From Symsagittifera roscoffensis (taxonomy: Eukaryota; Xenacoelomorpha; Acoela; Convolutidae), in assembly GCF_963678635.1 (NCBI RefSeq), contig NC_087067.1, positions 26,047,547-26,111,546 of the forward strand: a DNA stretch of 64,000 nucleotides. The letters are read 5' to 3'. Positions within the stretch are counted from its first letter, which is position 1; every line of letters starts with the position of its first letter. The position numbers and the translations under genes are program-made. This document shows positions 46,502 to 57,102 of the stretch, piece after piece. Under the pieces are notes generated by a model that was given only the letters and a program-made list of their open reading frames with translations, did not search any database and was not told the origin of the DNA.

Positions 46502-48446
46502 CCTAGTCGAGCGGTCACATACTAACACATAATTTTTCAAGCTTTTGTAGGCATTTGCATAATTTTTTCAACTTAATAAACAAATGCAGATAATTTAAAC
46601 AAAAATCAACCACTTAAGCATTTGGTTTGAAAACCATCTTTTTTTCGGAATCGTCAAAGTTTAAATAACATTTTCTTGGAAATTGCTTGTCGAAATTGTG
46701 AAGTATGGCAGCTTTCTGAATTATTTTGTCCAGACACATGTAGTTTTCGAGTAATTTGCATAGTTTGGGAGGGGAGAGTGGTGAAACCATTTTTTTTTTA
46801 CAGAACCTAACTTTGACAGTAGTTTAAATTGATTCAATTTATAGTTTTATGAGAAAAATTGTTGGAAGCCCAATTTTAGCTGATTAATAATATAAAAATA
46901 CCGTTGGGTTTTCAAAAACGTGTGAGCCATTTATTTTTGTTTTTTTTTCGAAATTGAGACCATTTGAATTTTTTGGGTAGTTTTAGATTTGGTTATATTA
47001 TCAAAACTTATCAAAAATTATGATAAATTTCCGTTGAGAAATCAAGTTCAGAAATAATTTCATCCAACCAAACTAAAGATTTGTTGTCATAAACGATCCT
47101 TTCATTTGCCAAATTCAGCTGAAGGGTGCCAATTCTGATGATGAGATTCGAACTTCTCCTAAGAAAACTTGCAGAACACGCCCATAGAATGGAAGGAACA
47201 GGGAAGTAAATGGCTTCACAGAATTCGCGAAGTAGTGCGATGAAGTAAAACCGTTTTTGATTGCGAAAAGAAAACAAGGCATCGGAAAGGAGGAGGAAGT
47301 CCCCTAATCAGGCAGCTTAAATTCCGCTAAAAGTGACAAACTTAAGTCAAAGGAAACCAAAAAAGGCGACGCAAATTAGCAAAACAATTTGACACTTGAA
47401 TTTGAATATTTTGACAATTTGAGAACAAAACAACATGTCCGATTGTCTGGAATTTATGATATCCACTTAGGGTGCCGGACATCAAGCCGACGGGACTTGA
47501 AGCCGGGACATCAAGCTTGACGGGTCAACCACTTAGTATTTGACATGTGTCAACGGCGATCTGAAAGTAAACTAGGTAAGAGCTTAAGAACTACGCCAAA
47601 AGTTCTTCCTTAACATTTTTGACTGGAGCAAAACTGAAAAGTTAATCAGATTTTCTCATACACCTTCGAAATTGGCCGAACTTCAAGTTACGGAATCCAG
47701 CTCTATTGACTTGCAATTTTTTCCTCAAGGAACATTTGGCCGCACAATCCCAATCGTTCAAAAAAGATGCTTTTGTGGGCGATGCCGCTACGAATGGTCC
47801 GATGGCGCATCTGGCGCTTGGGGTTTGCAGACTGCAAGCTAAGCTGAGAACTTGATTGAACACTTAGTCTGGTTAGGTTGGTCCTAAGTTTGCTACCTAC
47901 AAAAAGCTGCCACTCGGGATTCCATTGCCACTCGGGATCATTTCCAGACTGTCCAGACTGTATGAAATTTTGAGACCTCAGTTTAGGTGGTTGCGTGAAA
48001 TGTTTAGGTGGTTGCGTTTAGGCAGTTGCGTCAATTGGTGAGTGCCCGGTTTTGCTCGCAGCTACTGCTTGGTTATTGAGAACTTGTCGACACTGTGTAG
48101 TTGGATTTGTCATCATTGAAAAAATTTTGTATAAAAACTCTAAATTCAAAGGAAATATATCTCATGGAGACAAAACAGGAAAAATTGCAAAAAATAGATA
48201 ATTTGCTGTGATTAATTTATTTTTCACGACAAAGTTACGACAAAGTTTTAATTCAAAACCAAAAAAAAATCACTGAAAAAGATAAAACTTTACAAGCTCA
48301 TTTTCTGGGAGTGCGAACATTTTGGCAGTTCAGTTAGACGTAATGAGAGTTTGGAAAAGTAAGAGTTCCACCTTAATTCTTTTTAAAATTTAAATCCCAA
48401 CCGAAAAAATAGAGAAAACACTCCATTGAAGTTGCAGAGAGAGGGA
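46502..48446. other. Receptor intron, no gene seen
   Basis: A GC-richer patch near 47460-47860 includes the repeated phrase GGACATCAAGC and an open minus-strand frame (47642-47863), but there are no splice or domain signals. GGTGGTTGCGT is repeated near 47990-48020. Confidence 0.45.
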
Positions 48447-48450
48447 GAAG

Positions 48451-48827
48451 TGAGTTGGGACGGATGTCTAACTCATAGAGTAATTTCGGATAGGGTACAC
48501 CGTCTGCTCGTCACGCTATCTTATTTTCGGCCGCAGAGATTCGTGCAACTTCTTAGTCTAATACCGATCTTAATCTTACTCTTATATCTCTTAGTCTGAA
48601 TAGATCTAGAGTATACTGGTTTGTTACGAGTTGGCCTCTTGGAAAAGGCAACTAAGCTGTAAGTTAAATTCAGATTGCTCTGGTGCTGAAACTACAAGTA
48701 GTTTCAACACTTACAAATAAATGGGTTGTTAGTTAGATGGAGTATGATTGGTTAGTCTTCAATATTTTATAGGGATAAAATATCTAATTTATAACCAACA
48801 ATAATATACAGTTTGGATCAGGTTCCA
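48451..48827 (-). repeat. Solo LTR of the element 0 family (377 bp)
   Basis: Its reverse complement starts TGGAACCTGATCC and matches 6502-6876 along its whole length, ending CAACTCA. It is flanked by the perfect 4-bp duplication GAAG (48447-48450 and 48828-48831). With no internal sequence it is the product of LTR-LTR recombination. Confidence 0.88.
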
Positions 48828-48831
48828 GAAG

Positions 48832-49852
48832 GGCAGTAGTCCCAAATTCTGTAGTTTTTGAGAGGCTCATTTTTCAAACAATTGACAAAATTTGTGGGTG
48901 TGGGGCAATAGTCCATGTCCAAAAAGTTGAAAACTTTACGATTACCTGGTACCTCAAATGATGTAACACTTTGTACAAATTTCCGACAGTTGCTCATGAT
49001 GGATTTGTGTTAAATGCTGAAAGTCTTATCTAAGGTTAGCAAGCAGGGTTTTGGATGCCGGATGCCATTCAAAATAAACCATCTTGAATTTGATGAAATC
49101 AAAACGAAAAATCTTTTTTTTTGCAAATTGTGACTTCCAAGAAACGACACAACGTGTTTCCTATTGCTTTTCAGTAGTTCTGCTATCAAAAGAGCTGTAC
49201 GGCCTAAAAAAGAAAAAAAAATACCAATCGTCCCGACAAGACTTAGATGGCAATTGCACTCACGGGCATCACTGAGGTGAATTACATTATGGCTACCAAC
49301 CAAAAATGCGGAGATGCATGCAATCAAGGAGTATGTCTCTTAAAGAGAAATGGAACCTGTTACCGGTAGTAACAGGTGAAAAAGAGTTGCCTAGTTGATC
49401 TCTTTGCGTCATAGAACATGAACAATTTCTGGTAAAAACGATTCGCTGCCAAACCACTTCCTTTAATGGTAGATATTGACGGGAGAAAAACTACCGAGAT
49501 GTCATGTTAAAAACCTTTAAGGTAGTAAGTTGTGGTTATACTATAGTAGCAGACTATGGATTCTATAACTCAAAAACTGCTGATTTTGTTTCGTTCTCGT
49601 ATATCTAAAAAACGTTTTATTTTCGTTTTATTTCGTTTTATAATTGCAAGAAAGCCTTCAAGTTCATTTTCATGACCAAAAAGAAGGTTTAACGAAATTC
49701 TTGACCAATAATTTTTTGACATATCGACATAGAAATCATAATAGAGAATTGAGTGGATATCGGTCTTTTTTTTTTTACTGTTATCGTTACCTTATCAACT
49801 GGTATTACGGTCTTTTTTGACCAGAAACGCTAATCATACAATTTTCAATTAT
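48832..49852. other. Receptor intron, no gene seen
   Basis: No coding frame with supporting features. Short open frames overlap on both strands around 49010-49330 with no motifs. Confidence 0.45.
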
Positions 49853-49966
49853 GGAAAAATGCTAGACATACACTTTTCATGCAAATCCATAATCACAGAA
49901 AATTGCATGAAAGGTCTATGATTAGAGATTTTTCATATAAGGAAATTGTATGACTAGCATTTTTCC
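49853..49966. mobile_element. Small palindromic element (114 bp)
   Basis: GGAAAAATGCTAGACATACA pairs with TGTATGACTAGCATTTTTCC at the right end (19 of 20). An inner TTTCATGCAA pairs with TTGCATGAAA, so the whole could fold into a hairpin. It marks the left border of a dispersed repeat (to about 50340) related to 27990-28620. Confidence 0.5.
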
Positions 49967-50340
49967 AAAAACCAAAAATTTGATGCCTTTAATTTGATGT
50001 AGCTGAACACAAATGACACAAACCATGGCTTACTATAAACTAGAGTCACCAAAATTTGGACCGTTTTGCATTTACGATGCATTGGAAACAATCTGAACGA
50101 TTTGTCTTACACAAATCATATACAGAAAGAACCAAATCTTTCAATTTTGGCAAATATTTTTAACGATGATCATTTTTAGAATTTGTATTTTTAATTAATC
50201 AAACATTGATCAGGATCAAGGAATACCCAAACATACCATACAAAAAACAGGAGTTTTGAGCCCTTTAAAAAAAGTTATCAAGAGAAACGGAAAAAACCCT
50301 AACTTTGTGTATCCCGGACTACGTTATGCACAGAAAAAGT

Positions 50341-51510
50341 AATATAGTTTTTTTTCTGGAAAATTTTGGCTTGAGTATAAAATTCATTTTGCGGTTGAAA
50401 AAAGAAAACAAAATAATTTTTAGCGCAATTTCAGAGTTACTCGGAAAAATGACAAAAGTTTTTCTTTTTTACTTAGCACAATACACTGACTTCTATGCTA
50501 AGACAAGAAAAAAAAATTCTTTGAAATTTCGATGACACTTTTTTAGCAAAACTTCTGAGTTTGAATGATTAGTATTTTTATAGACTTAGTTTTATGGAAA
50601 TGTATGGTTAACAATTTTGGTCTTTGGTCAACCAGGGCTTGTGAGCTTTTTTTCCTTTTCTTAGTCATTTTTCAGTAGAAAAAAAAACGTTTTCCCATTG
50701 GTTTATTCTGCTAGGATTGTCGGCTCTGCCTAAGTCATATTTGTTTGTTCAGATTCTTTTATTACACCATGTGGGAAAAAAAAACGCCACCAACTTGAAT
50801 AAATTTTTTTTGGATTTTCTAAGACTGCCGCTTCTTGCTTCGTAACCGGCTATCCTTAGTCTATTTTGTATTTTTCGGTCTCCTAGATAAAAATTAAATT
50901 TTGTTACATTGTTACTTGATAACTTGGTAATTGTTGGATAGCTTCAAGTGACAAATGCTTCTTGACTCAACAAATGCATGCTGCCGTATAAGATTTTCTG
51001 ACCTAGTTCCGAAAATTTTACATAGACTTTTTGGCTGAGAAGCCAGCTCAAAACCAAATTCTTTTTCAGCTTTTTCCGTTTCATCACTTCACATTGGCTC
51101 CCGGAATATAAATATTTTTCCATATTATCTGATTTCATTTGCTGAACAGTCCAAAAATGTGAAATTAGGGAGAAATAGAAATGAAAGAACCATGAGTCCC
51201 CCGATTTTTTGAAATTTGAAAATATTCTTTGCGTTCGAACAGGGTGAACTAAAAATATATTTAATTTAGGCAGCCAAAAACTTATGATAGACACCAAAAA
51301 CTACGTTAGACACCAAATCTCAAACAGTGCAATGATTATATCATGTTACGGTACAAAAATTTGAACCAAGTTTGTGCTACAAACTGGCAAAATGAAGACT
51401 CCAAAATAAAATCATGATTAAACCCAATTTTAGATCAAAGTGAAATTATTTTTTTCTGTACTCACTTGACTGAGAAGGAAAACATTTCTGGTCGATCAAG
51501 AGAGGTTATA
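50341..51510. other. Receptor intron, no gene seen
   Basis: AT-rich; short frames only. Confidence 0.45.
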
Positions 51511-51645
51511 TTGCAAGATCTTGCAAATTTCTTGCAAATGAGGGTTGTCTTGCAAGATCTTACAAGATGGATGATATCTTGCAAGAATCTTGTATGAAAA
51601 AGGCTATCTTGCATGAATCTTGCAAGGTTTTTGCAAGATCTTGCA
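51511..51645. repeat. Cluster of palindromic TTGCAAGATCTTGCAA motifs
   Basis: Full or partial copies of the self-complementary phrase CTTGCAAGATCTTGCAAG occur at least five times in 135 bp (51511, 51549, 51577, 51606 and 51631). The same phrase recurs perfectly at 52781-52798. Confidence 0.6.
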
Positions 51646-52740
51646 GAATAAACATCCCAAAAGTTCTGTCTAGAAACAATAAAAGATGACAAAAATTACT
51701 AACATGATCAATACAAATTGATTCTAGAAGGAGAACGCAAAATTTTTTCGAGTTGACCTGAAAAAAATGATAAGGTTTTGAAACGTTTTTCGTTTGAAAT
51801 GCTAAAATTTGCGTAAAACGTGATTTCGATGAAACCGGTATGTTCTATTTTGCTATGATTCAAATTGTCCCAGAAACAAAAACTCAAAACAATTTTGACA
51901 AGTTTTTCGGCTTTAACAATCGAAAAAAAACATAGTGTAACGTCTCTTCTTTCATTTTACAAACGATGGCAGTACAACAGGTTGAAATTTTAATCGCACT
52001 CACTAGCATTTATGCAGCTGACTCAACGGTTGAAAAAAAAAACAAGAAAATCCAGGTTTGGATTCAAAAAAATATTGTTTCGCATCTTTCACATATGCTA
52101 ACATAATTCTATGGAGCTCTTTGTTATACAATCAATTGCGGATTAGTTTGCACAAAAGTTCATAAGTTTTGTCAAGACAAGTTTCTTATAATAGCCAATA
52201 AAAACATTTGGATGTAAGAGCTCCAGAAAGGATCGCGTTCTTGAATTGCTGATAAGTTTTTAATTTTTACTCTACTTAAATTTTTTTGTCCCAATTCGGA
52301 TTGTGGCTATAAATTGAATATTTAGTTATTTTGGTTTTTGAGACTTTCATCAGCGAAGAAGTTAGAAGCATAAATGTCGACTCACCATCAGAAAATTCAA
52401 TAGAAAAAGCGTAATTGTGGGAAAAATTGAGTTAAAAACAACCTATTATTAACCTTGTGCTTTTGGTAATTATCTTTGCTTGGACTAATGTCTTGAAACT
52501 ATATTCTTATTTGATACAAATTGTATTTTTTCTATTTTTTTGAAAAATTTAGTTGTAAGTTGTCGATCAAAATTTTAAGTCGCATATCACAACAAGAACA
52601 ATTAAAAAAAAACTTTCGGGGGGCAACTGTCTAGCTGGCTGTATTTATGTATGCGTAGCTAAAATGGCTTCGTTTTTCCACGAACGTTACTTGGTTGTCT
52701 CTGCGTGTTAAGCTGTTTTTGCCCAAAAAACCGTATCATC

Positions 52741-52806
52741 GAAGATCTTGCAAAAAAAGGTTATCTTCAAAGGAGGTTGTCTTGCAAGATCTTGCAAGAT
52801 AACCCC
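52741..52806. repeat. Second cluster of the CTTGCAAGATC palindrome
   Basis: CTTGCAAGATCTTGCAAG (52781-52798) lies inside a wider inverted pair GGTTATCTT and AAGATAACC. GAGG-TTGTCTTGCAAGATCTT is shared with the 51.5-kb cluster, so the two may mark one element of about 1.3 kb or two insertions. Confidence 0.45.
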
Positions 52807-53367
52807 CCTTTATTGAGTAGGGATTACACGGCCAAAATAGTAAGTGGATTCCGCAACAAAAACTCTTCCTTTGTTCTTCTTTTGATCTTCCATTTTATTT
52901 TAAAGGCTTGTTTTCTCTCGTTTCTATTTGAAGACTTGTTTCAAAAACGGTTTTCTCAACACACCCAAAGAAAAAGCAACAAAACCCACTCGGTTTGACG
53001 CGAGGGCGATCTGTTATCAAAATAATGGCTGATGTTTGCAATTATATTTAAGGCCACATTTTTGACAAAATCAGTAGCCTCGCGTCTTAGTCGGTCAAAT
53101 CATGATGTTATGTTTTTATCTGCTGAATCGAGTGAACAAAAAATCTCTGGCGTCGAATGAGAAGGCTGAGGTTAATTAATTTTTTTGATCGAATATTTTA
53201 TAGCAAAAAACAATAAAACTGCTTCCAGTTCCGTAAATAATTTTTCGATTTAGAAAAATTAGTTTTTGATTATTATGAATTCCTTTCATTTTCAGATTAA
53301 TTTAGAAAAATCTGAAAAAACGTGGCTGCGAACTATCTATAATCAGCAATCAGTTAATGACTATGAT

Positions 53368-53754
53368 CAGGGGTGGATTGAGAGGGGCGGAATCCCCCTC
53401 CCCCCTCCCCCCTCAGGGATTCGACCCCCTGCCGACACAAGGGTCCCCTCTTTGATACTTTTTAGGAAATCCATTTTTGGTTGACCGACCCTAAAATTTT
53501 ACTAATATATACTAATTTTGACGGGGAGCGCGCGCCAAAAAAACGCAATTTTTTAGGTCAATTTTCAAAAAAACTGCCTAAAAACGGCTTTTTGACCTGT
53601 TTTTTCAAAAGTTTGCCTGCGGCGCATACAATTTTGCAAAAACAGTGTCTTTTTGGTGCTTTAGGACAGCTTCTGGTCTTTTAGGGTGCTTTCAGAAAAT
53701 CAATTTTTTGAAAATCTTCCCCGCCCCTTTGAGAAAATCCTCGATTCTCGCCTG
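53368..53754 (-). mobile_element. hAT-type MITE, copy 2 (387 bp)
   Basis: It is inverted relative to copy 1. Ends are CAGGGGTGGATTGAGA and CGATTCTCGCCTG. The 8-bp target duplication ACTATGAT is perfect (53360-53367 and 53755-53762). It ends 20 nt upstream of the receptor exon at 53775, so it displaced the normal sequence before the splice acceptor. Confidence 0.88.
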
Positions 53755-53774
53755 ACTATGATAATTCTGTTTAG

Positions 53775-54097
53775 ATCGACTGCGTTCTTCTGTACAGCTG
53801 GGAACCAAACCTAGTTTTCGACTCTCTTCTTAAGCAAAACTCATTCACCCTTCTGGCTTCAAAACTGTGGATCCTGCCCCAAGTAGTTGCAGCCAAGCTG
53901 TGCTCAGGAAAACATGTCGCCTACAGTTCTAAATGGCCGCCGAAAATGCTCATACAGTGTTTTGTTCAGGGAGATATTGGGCCAGAAAAAGTGGTGACAA
54001 GATTACCGAAAATTCTAGAAGAAAGTATCATTGAAGTTCAAGAGGTCGAACTAAACACGAGCAGAAACCACATTGTCAAAATGGGATCGATGCACAG
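53775..54097 (+). CDS. NMDA-type receptor, amino-terminal domain exon
   Basis: The acceptor AATTCTGTTTAG precedes 107 uninterrupted codons plus 2 nt, ending at a possible donor (CACAG then GTTTGT). It starts in phase 0, matching the donor of exon 28684-28853. The frame reads IDCVLLYSWEPNLVFDSLL, FTLLASKLWILPQVVAAK and KVVTRLPKILEESIIEVQEV. The LLYSW-x-FDSLL and KLWILPQVV parts fit the NMDA subunit amino-terminal domain pattern (a vLLYc strand, an EA-type helix and a YvWi-PSLV strand). The 3' limit is uncertain, as the frame stays open to 54174 and other donors are possible (for example near 54142). Confidence 0.75.
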
Positions 54098-54972
54098 GTT
54101 TGTTTTCAGCTGGCATCTTTTCCAAGTGAAAATTTTTGTGAGGGTATCCTTGAGATTCTGGCGAAGGATTTTTTAAGCCACCCCCCTTCCAATAAAAAGG
54201 GACCGTTTGAGGTATCACAAATATGTTGATGGATATCAAGTGCGGTATGATGCTGAAGCATTTGCAGCGGCAATTCGGAATCTGAAAAGATATACTTCGA
54301 AAATTGTTTCACACTTGACCTTTTCTGATGTGTTCATTAATGATACTTTATTCAACTCCAAAAATAGAAAAAAAAATGTTCGAAAAAATCAGTTTCGTAA
54401 AATTTAGTGTTGTAAGTTTTCAGATTTTCATGTTTTTTTTTTTGAAAAATGATTAGCGGAACCTACTGTGAAATTTTTAGCTACACTTTTTAGTTTTGGT
54501 TACATCGGTCTTTAAATAGCGACAAGAAATACAAATCTCTAGTTCACTTTATTAATCTTATTTATTCGCCTATTAGCCTAATGAAGGCCAATTATACAGG
54601 TCAATTTTGTCTCTTTTAAGAGGCCACAGATCACTGGAGATTTCAAGAGTAAATTGACTCTCTTCTGTTCAAACAGGAAATTTGACGCATTTGTTCAGCT
54701 CTAAATTAGAACCTCTAATAGCTCTTAATTTGAACGAACTAAAAATATCTTTAGATTTTCAGAACTTAAGGAGACTATATACGCCGGCGGTGAATTTGCT
54801 ATTGGAAGACTATTGTATGATTCCCAAAAAACATGATCCAAATTTAAAGTGTCTTGTAGTGCAGTTAAAAGCTGATAGTTAGGAAGCAACACCTGAGACT
54901 TGAAGCACAGATGGTTCCGCTTTCCGCCCACAAATCACTTTGCAAAACAGAAATGCCAGAAGTATGCAAAAC
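54098..54972. other. Receptor intron, one possible small exon
   Basis: A frame around 54180-54340 (YHKYVDGYQVRYDAEAF) looks protein-like and follows a weak acceptor (TTTTTTAAG at about 54177), but its phase does not fit the neighbouring exon ends and no donor is clear. Otherwise nothing is recognised. Confidence 0.3.
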
Positions 54973-55170
54973 GGATCTACTTAAGAAACTCCCCCCTATG
55001 GTACCTACTTAAGAATCTCCACCGCTATATATAAATACAGTAAATTAGCACTGAGCTTTCTATTGAGAATTCTAATTTTGCTTCATTCTGATTGGTCAAA
55101 AATCGACCATTTTATCTACTTAACAATCTCCCCCCTTTCTTGAAAGGGGTGGAGATTGTTAAGTAGATCC
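54973..55170. mobile_element. 198-bp MITE with perfect 8-bp target duplication
   Basis: The left end GGATCTACTTAAGAAACTCC is nearly the reverse complement of the right end GGAGATTGTTAAGTAGATCC. TGCAAAAC flanks both sides exactly (54965-54972 and 55171-55178). The right third is itself a near-perfect hairpin (arms around 55115 and 55146). A diverged relative may end near 25060. The 8-bp duplication points to a hAT-like or related superfamily. Confidence 0.85.
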
Positions 55171-55494
55171 TGCAAAACATCACAAAACTTTTCAGTTTTT
55201 TTGTGTGTGGAAGGCAATAAAAACCTGTTTTGAACAAACTGCCAATGGATTTTAACGAATTCTAAACAAAACAGTAGTTACAAGAGCTTAACTTGAATCA
55301 ATATAAAGATTGCATTTCCAAGTTGGCCCCCATAAACCGAGAATGCTACTAATACAATACAATTCCATATATAGGTTGATTGTGAAAATGGACATTGTGT
55401 GATTACGATTTATTGATTGATAACATCACAATGCTTTCTAAATGCAAAACTCAAGTCACAAAATGTATTGCCAGCAATGAGGTTGCATGGATGA

Positions 55495-55715
55495 TAATCG
55501 ATTATAATGGATTATCAAGGTCTGTTTCTGTAAAACTCTAAAATAATTTATTATAACGGATTAATTATTGATTATAATTTTAACGAAAAAGAAATCAGCT
55601 TAAGCCAATATACTCGATGAAAATGGGTTATATTTAATTATAATGGATTATAATGAATTATAATGGGTTATAACGGACTATATTGAATTATAGTAATTTA
55701 TAAGGAATCATAATT
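55495..55715. repeat. Minisatellite based on ATTATAATGG
   Basis: Imperfect repeats of GGATTATAATGGATTATAAT and variants, densest at 55620-55715. Confidence 0.6.
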
Positions 55716-55865
55716 TGTTCTACGCAAAAGCCTGGATTTTCCAAAAAGTTTGCGTAATCGTTCAAAGTTGGAACAGTGCAATCGTTTCATGGAGATTAAC
55801 AAAATGTTTTGTAAGTTTTGTTGTATTGTTAACGATTTTTTTTCACATTAGTTCCTTAATTGGGA

Positions 55866-56118
55866 TTTCGTCGCCGCTCGCCCATTTATCCCACACTTAT
55901 GCTTAACAATAGTACTCCCTCCACTTATCACCCCTCTCCCCATTATTACCCCCTTTACACACGTTTACCTCACCCCATCTCGCCACCTATTCCACTTACC
56001 CCAACACCAGCCCCCAAACCACAAAAAAACGAGGGGAGGGGGGAGGTCGATGAGACTTCGAGGTGGCGGGGGCGTATTTGTTATATACTGCTATGGGGGC
56101 GTGGGGGTTGGGGGTAAA
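55866..56118. repeat. C-rich to G-rich strand switch, low complexity
   Basis: The first 150 bp are pyrimidine/C-rich on the plus strand (CCCCTCTCCCC, ACCCCC), and the next 90 bp are G-rich (GGGGAGGGGGGAGG, GGGGGCGTGGGGGTTGGGGG). The halves could pair imperfectly. The G-rich part is a candidate G-quadruplex. The short frame across it is not credible as a gene. Confidence 0.55.
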
Positions 56119-56169
56119 TTGCATTCTTTCACGAAAAGTCTTAAAATTTTTTCAGGCTCAATTTTATAT

Positions 56170-57102
56170 TTTCGCGGTTTGAATAATGATTTCTTTCTAA
56201 GTTAAGCTCACATCTTTTGTTAAAATGAAGGAAGACTCCAATATCGAACAGCAAATATGTAAAAGTCACCAAAAACGCGATTGACTTCTAGTTTCGAATG
56301 TTGATTTTGTTTTTCAAATTTCTCCGAAGAATAAAAGTTTAGCTAGTGATCCAGTATTCGCAAATTTTAAACTGTTCTGGAAATTAAAAAAGCTCGAAGG
56401 GCATCTCTGTTCTCTCTAATATTCGAAAATTCATTATTTTCTGTTTACTTGCGTTCATTAACTCTTTTCAAACTGTCTGTTGGCTTTGTTTTGTTGACTC
56501 TAATTATAAAAATGTATGTGATTTTAAAATATTTTTTGCTGCTCTTGAAGCAAAAAGTCATATCTCAAAAAACAATTAGACTGTGAAGTTTTGTTGCTGC
56601 TCTCAATGAGTGCTTGATGTTTTCCAGGATTGATGCGTCTGGTATAAAATAAAAAAGATCAAAACTGAAACTTTCAAAACATTCTTTTTTCCTATAGAAA
56701 GATGTTGGAATTGAAATTGCTCAGTGTAAATGACTGCTAGTCACACAGTAGCCTGTTATGGAAAAAAGCTACTCATACTGTTTTCAAGCAATTTTCATAT
56801 GTATGAAAAGCATGGGCCGTAGTATAGAAACTGTACGACTACATAATTTTTCTACTCAGTCTGTACTTTAAATGTAACTTTTTAACTCGCCGCTGAAAAA
56901 AAAAACAAAATTTTCTGCAATGTTGATCTATTAACGATCGAAAGGAACAGATTATGATGTTTGTGAGACTATATTTGTGAAAATATCACTTCGTGAAAGA
57001 GAAATTGAAACTCAAAAGACACCCAAATATGAAACTCATTCCCGTTTTAGTGTTCGGAGGTTAACCAAAAGAAGAAATCGAACGTAAGAAAGAAGAGTAA
57101 CG
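56170..57102. other. Receptor intron, dispersed repeat; no gene seen
   Basis: 56270-56480 is related to 24020-24330 (see the entry for 23831-26190). The rest shows nothing. Confidence 0.4.

Noticed and set aside
47642..47863. 73-codon minus-strand frame in a GC-richer patch
   Set aside because: No splice sites, no domain, no homologous context; could be an old processed fragment but cannot be supported.
51511..51645. CRISPR-like array
   Set aside because: Repeats are palindromic and irregularly spaced without unique spacers; the context is eukaryotic.
54180..54407. Possible receptor exon (YHKYVDGYQVRYDAEAF)
   Set aside because: The acceptor is weak, no donor is clear and the phase does not match either neighbour.
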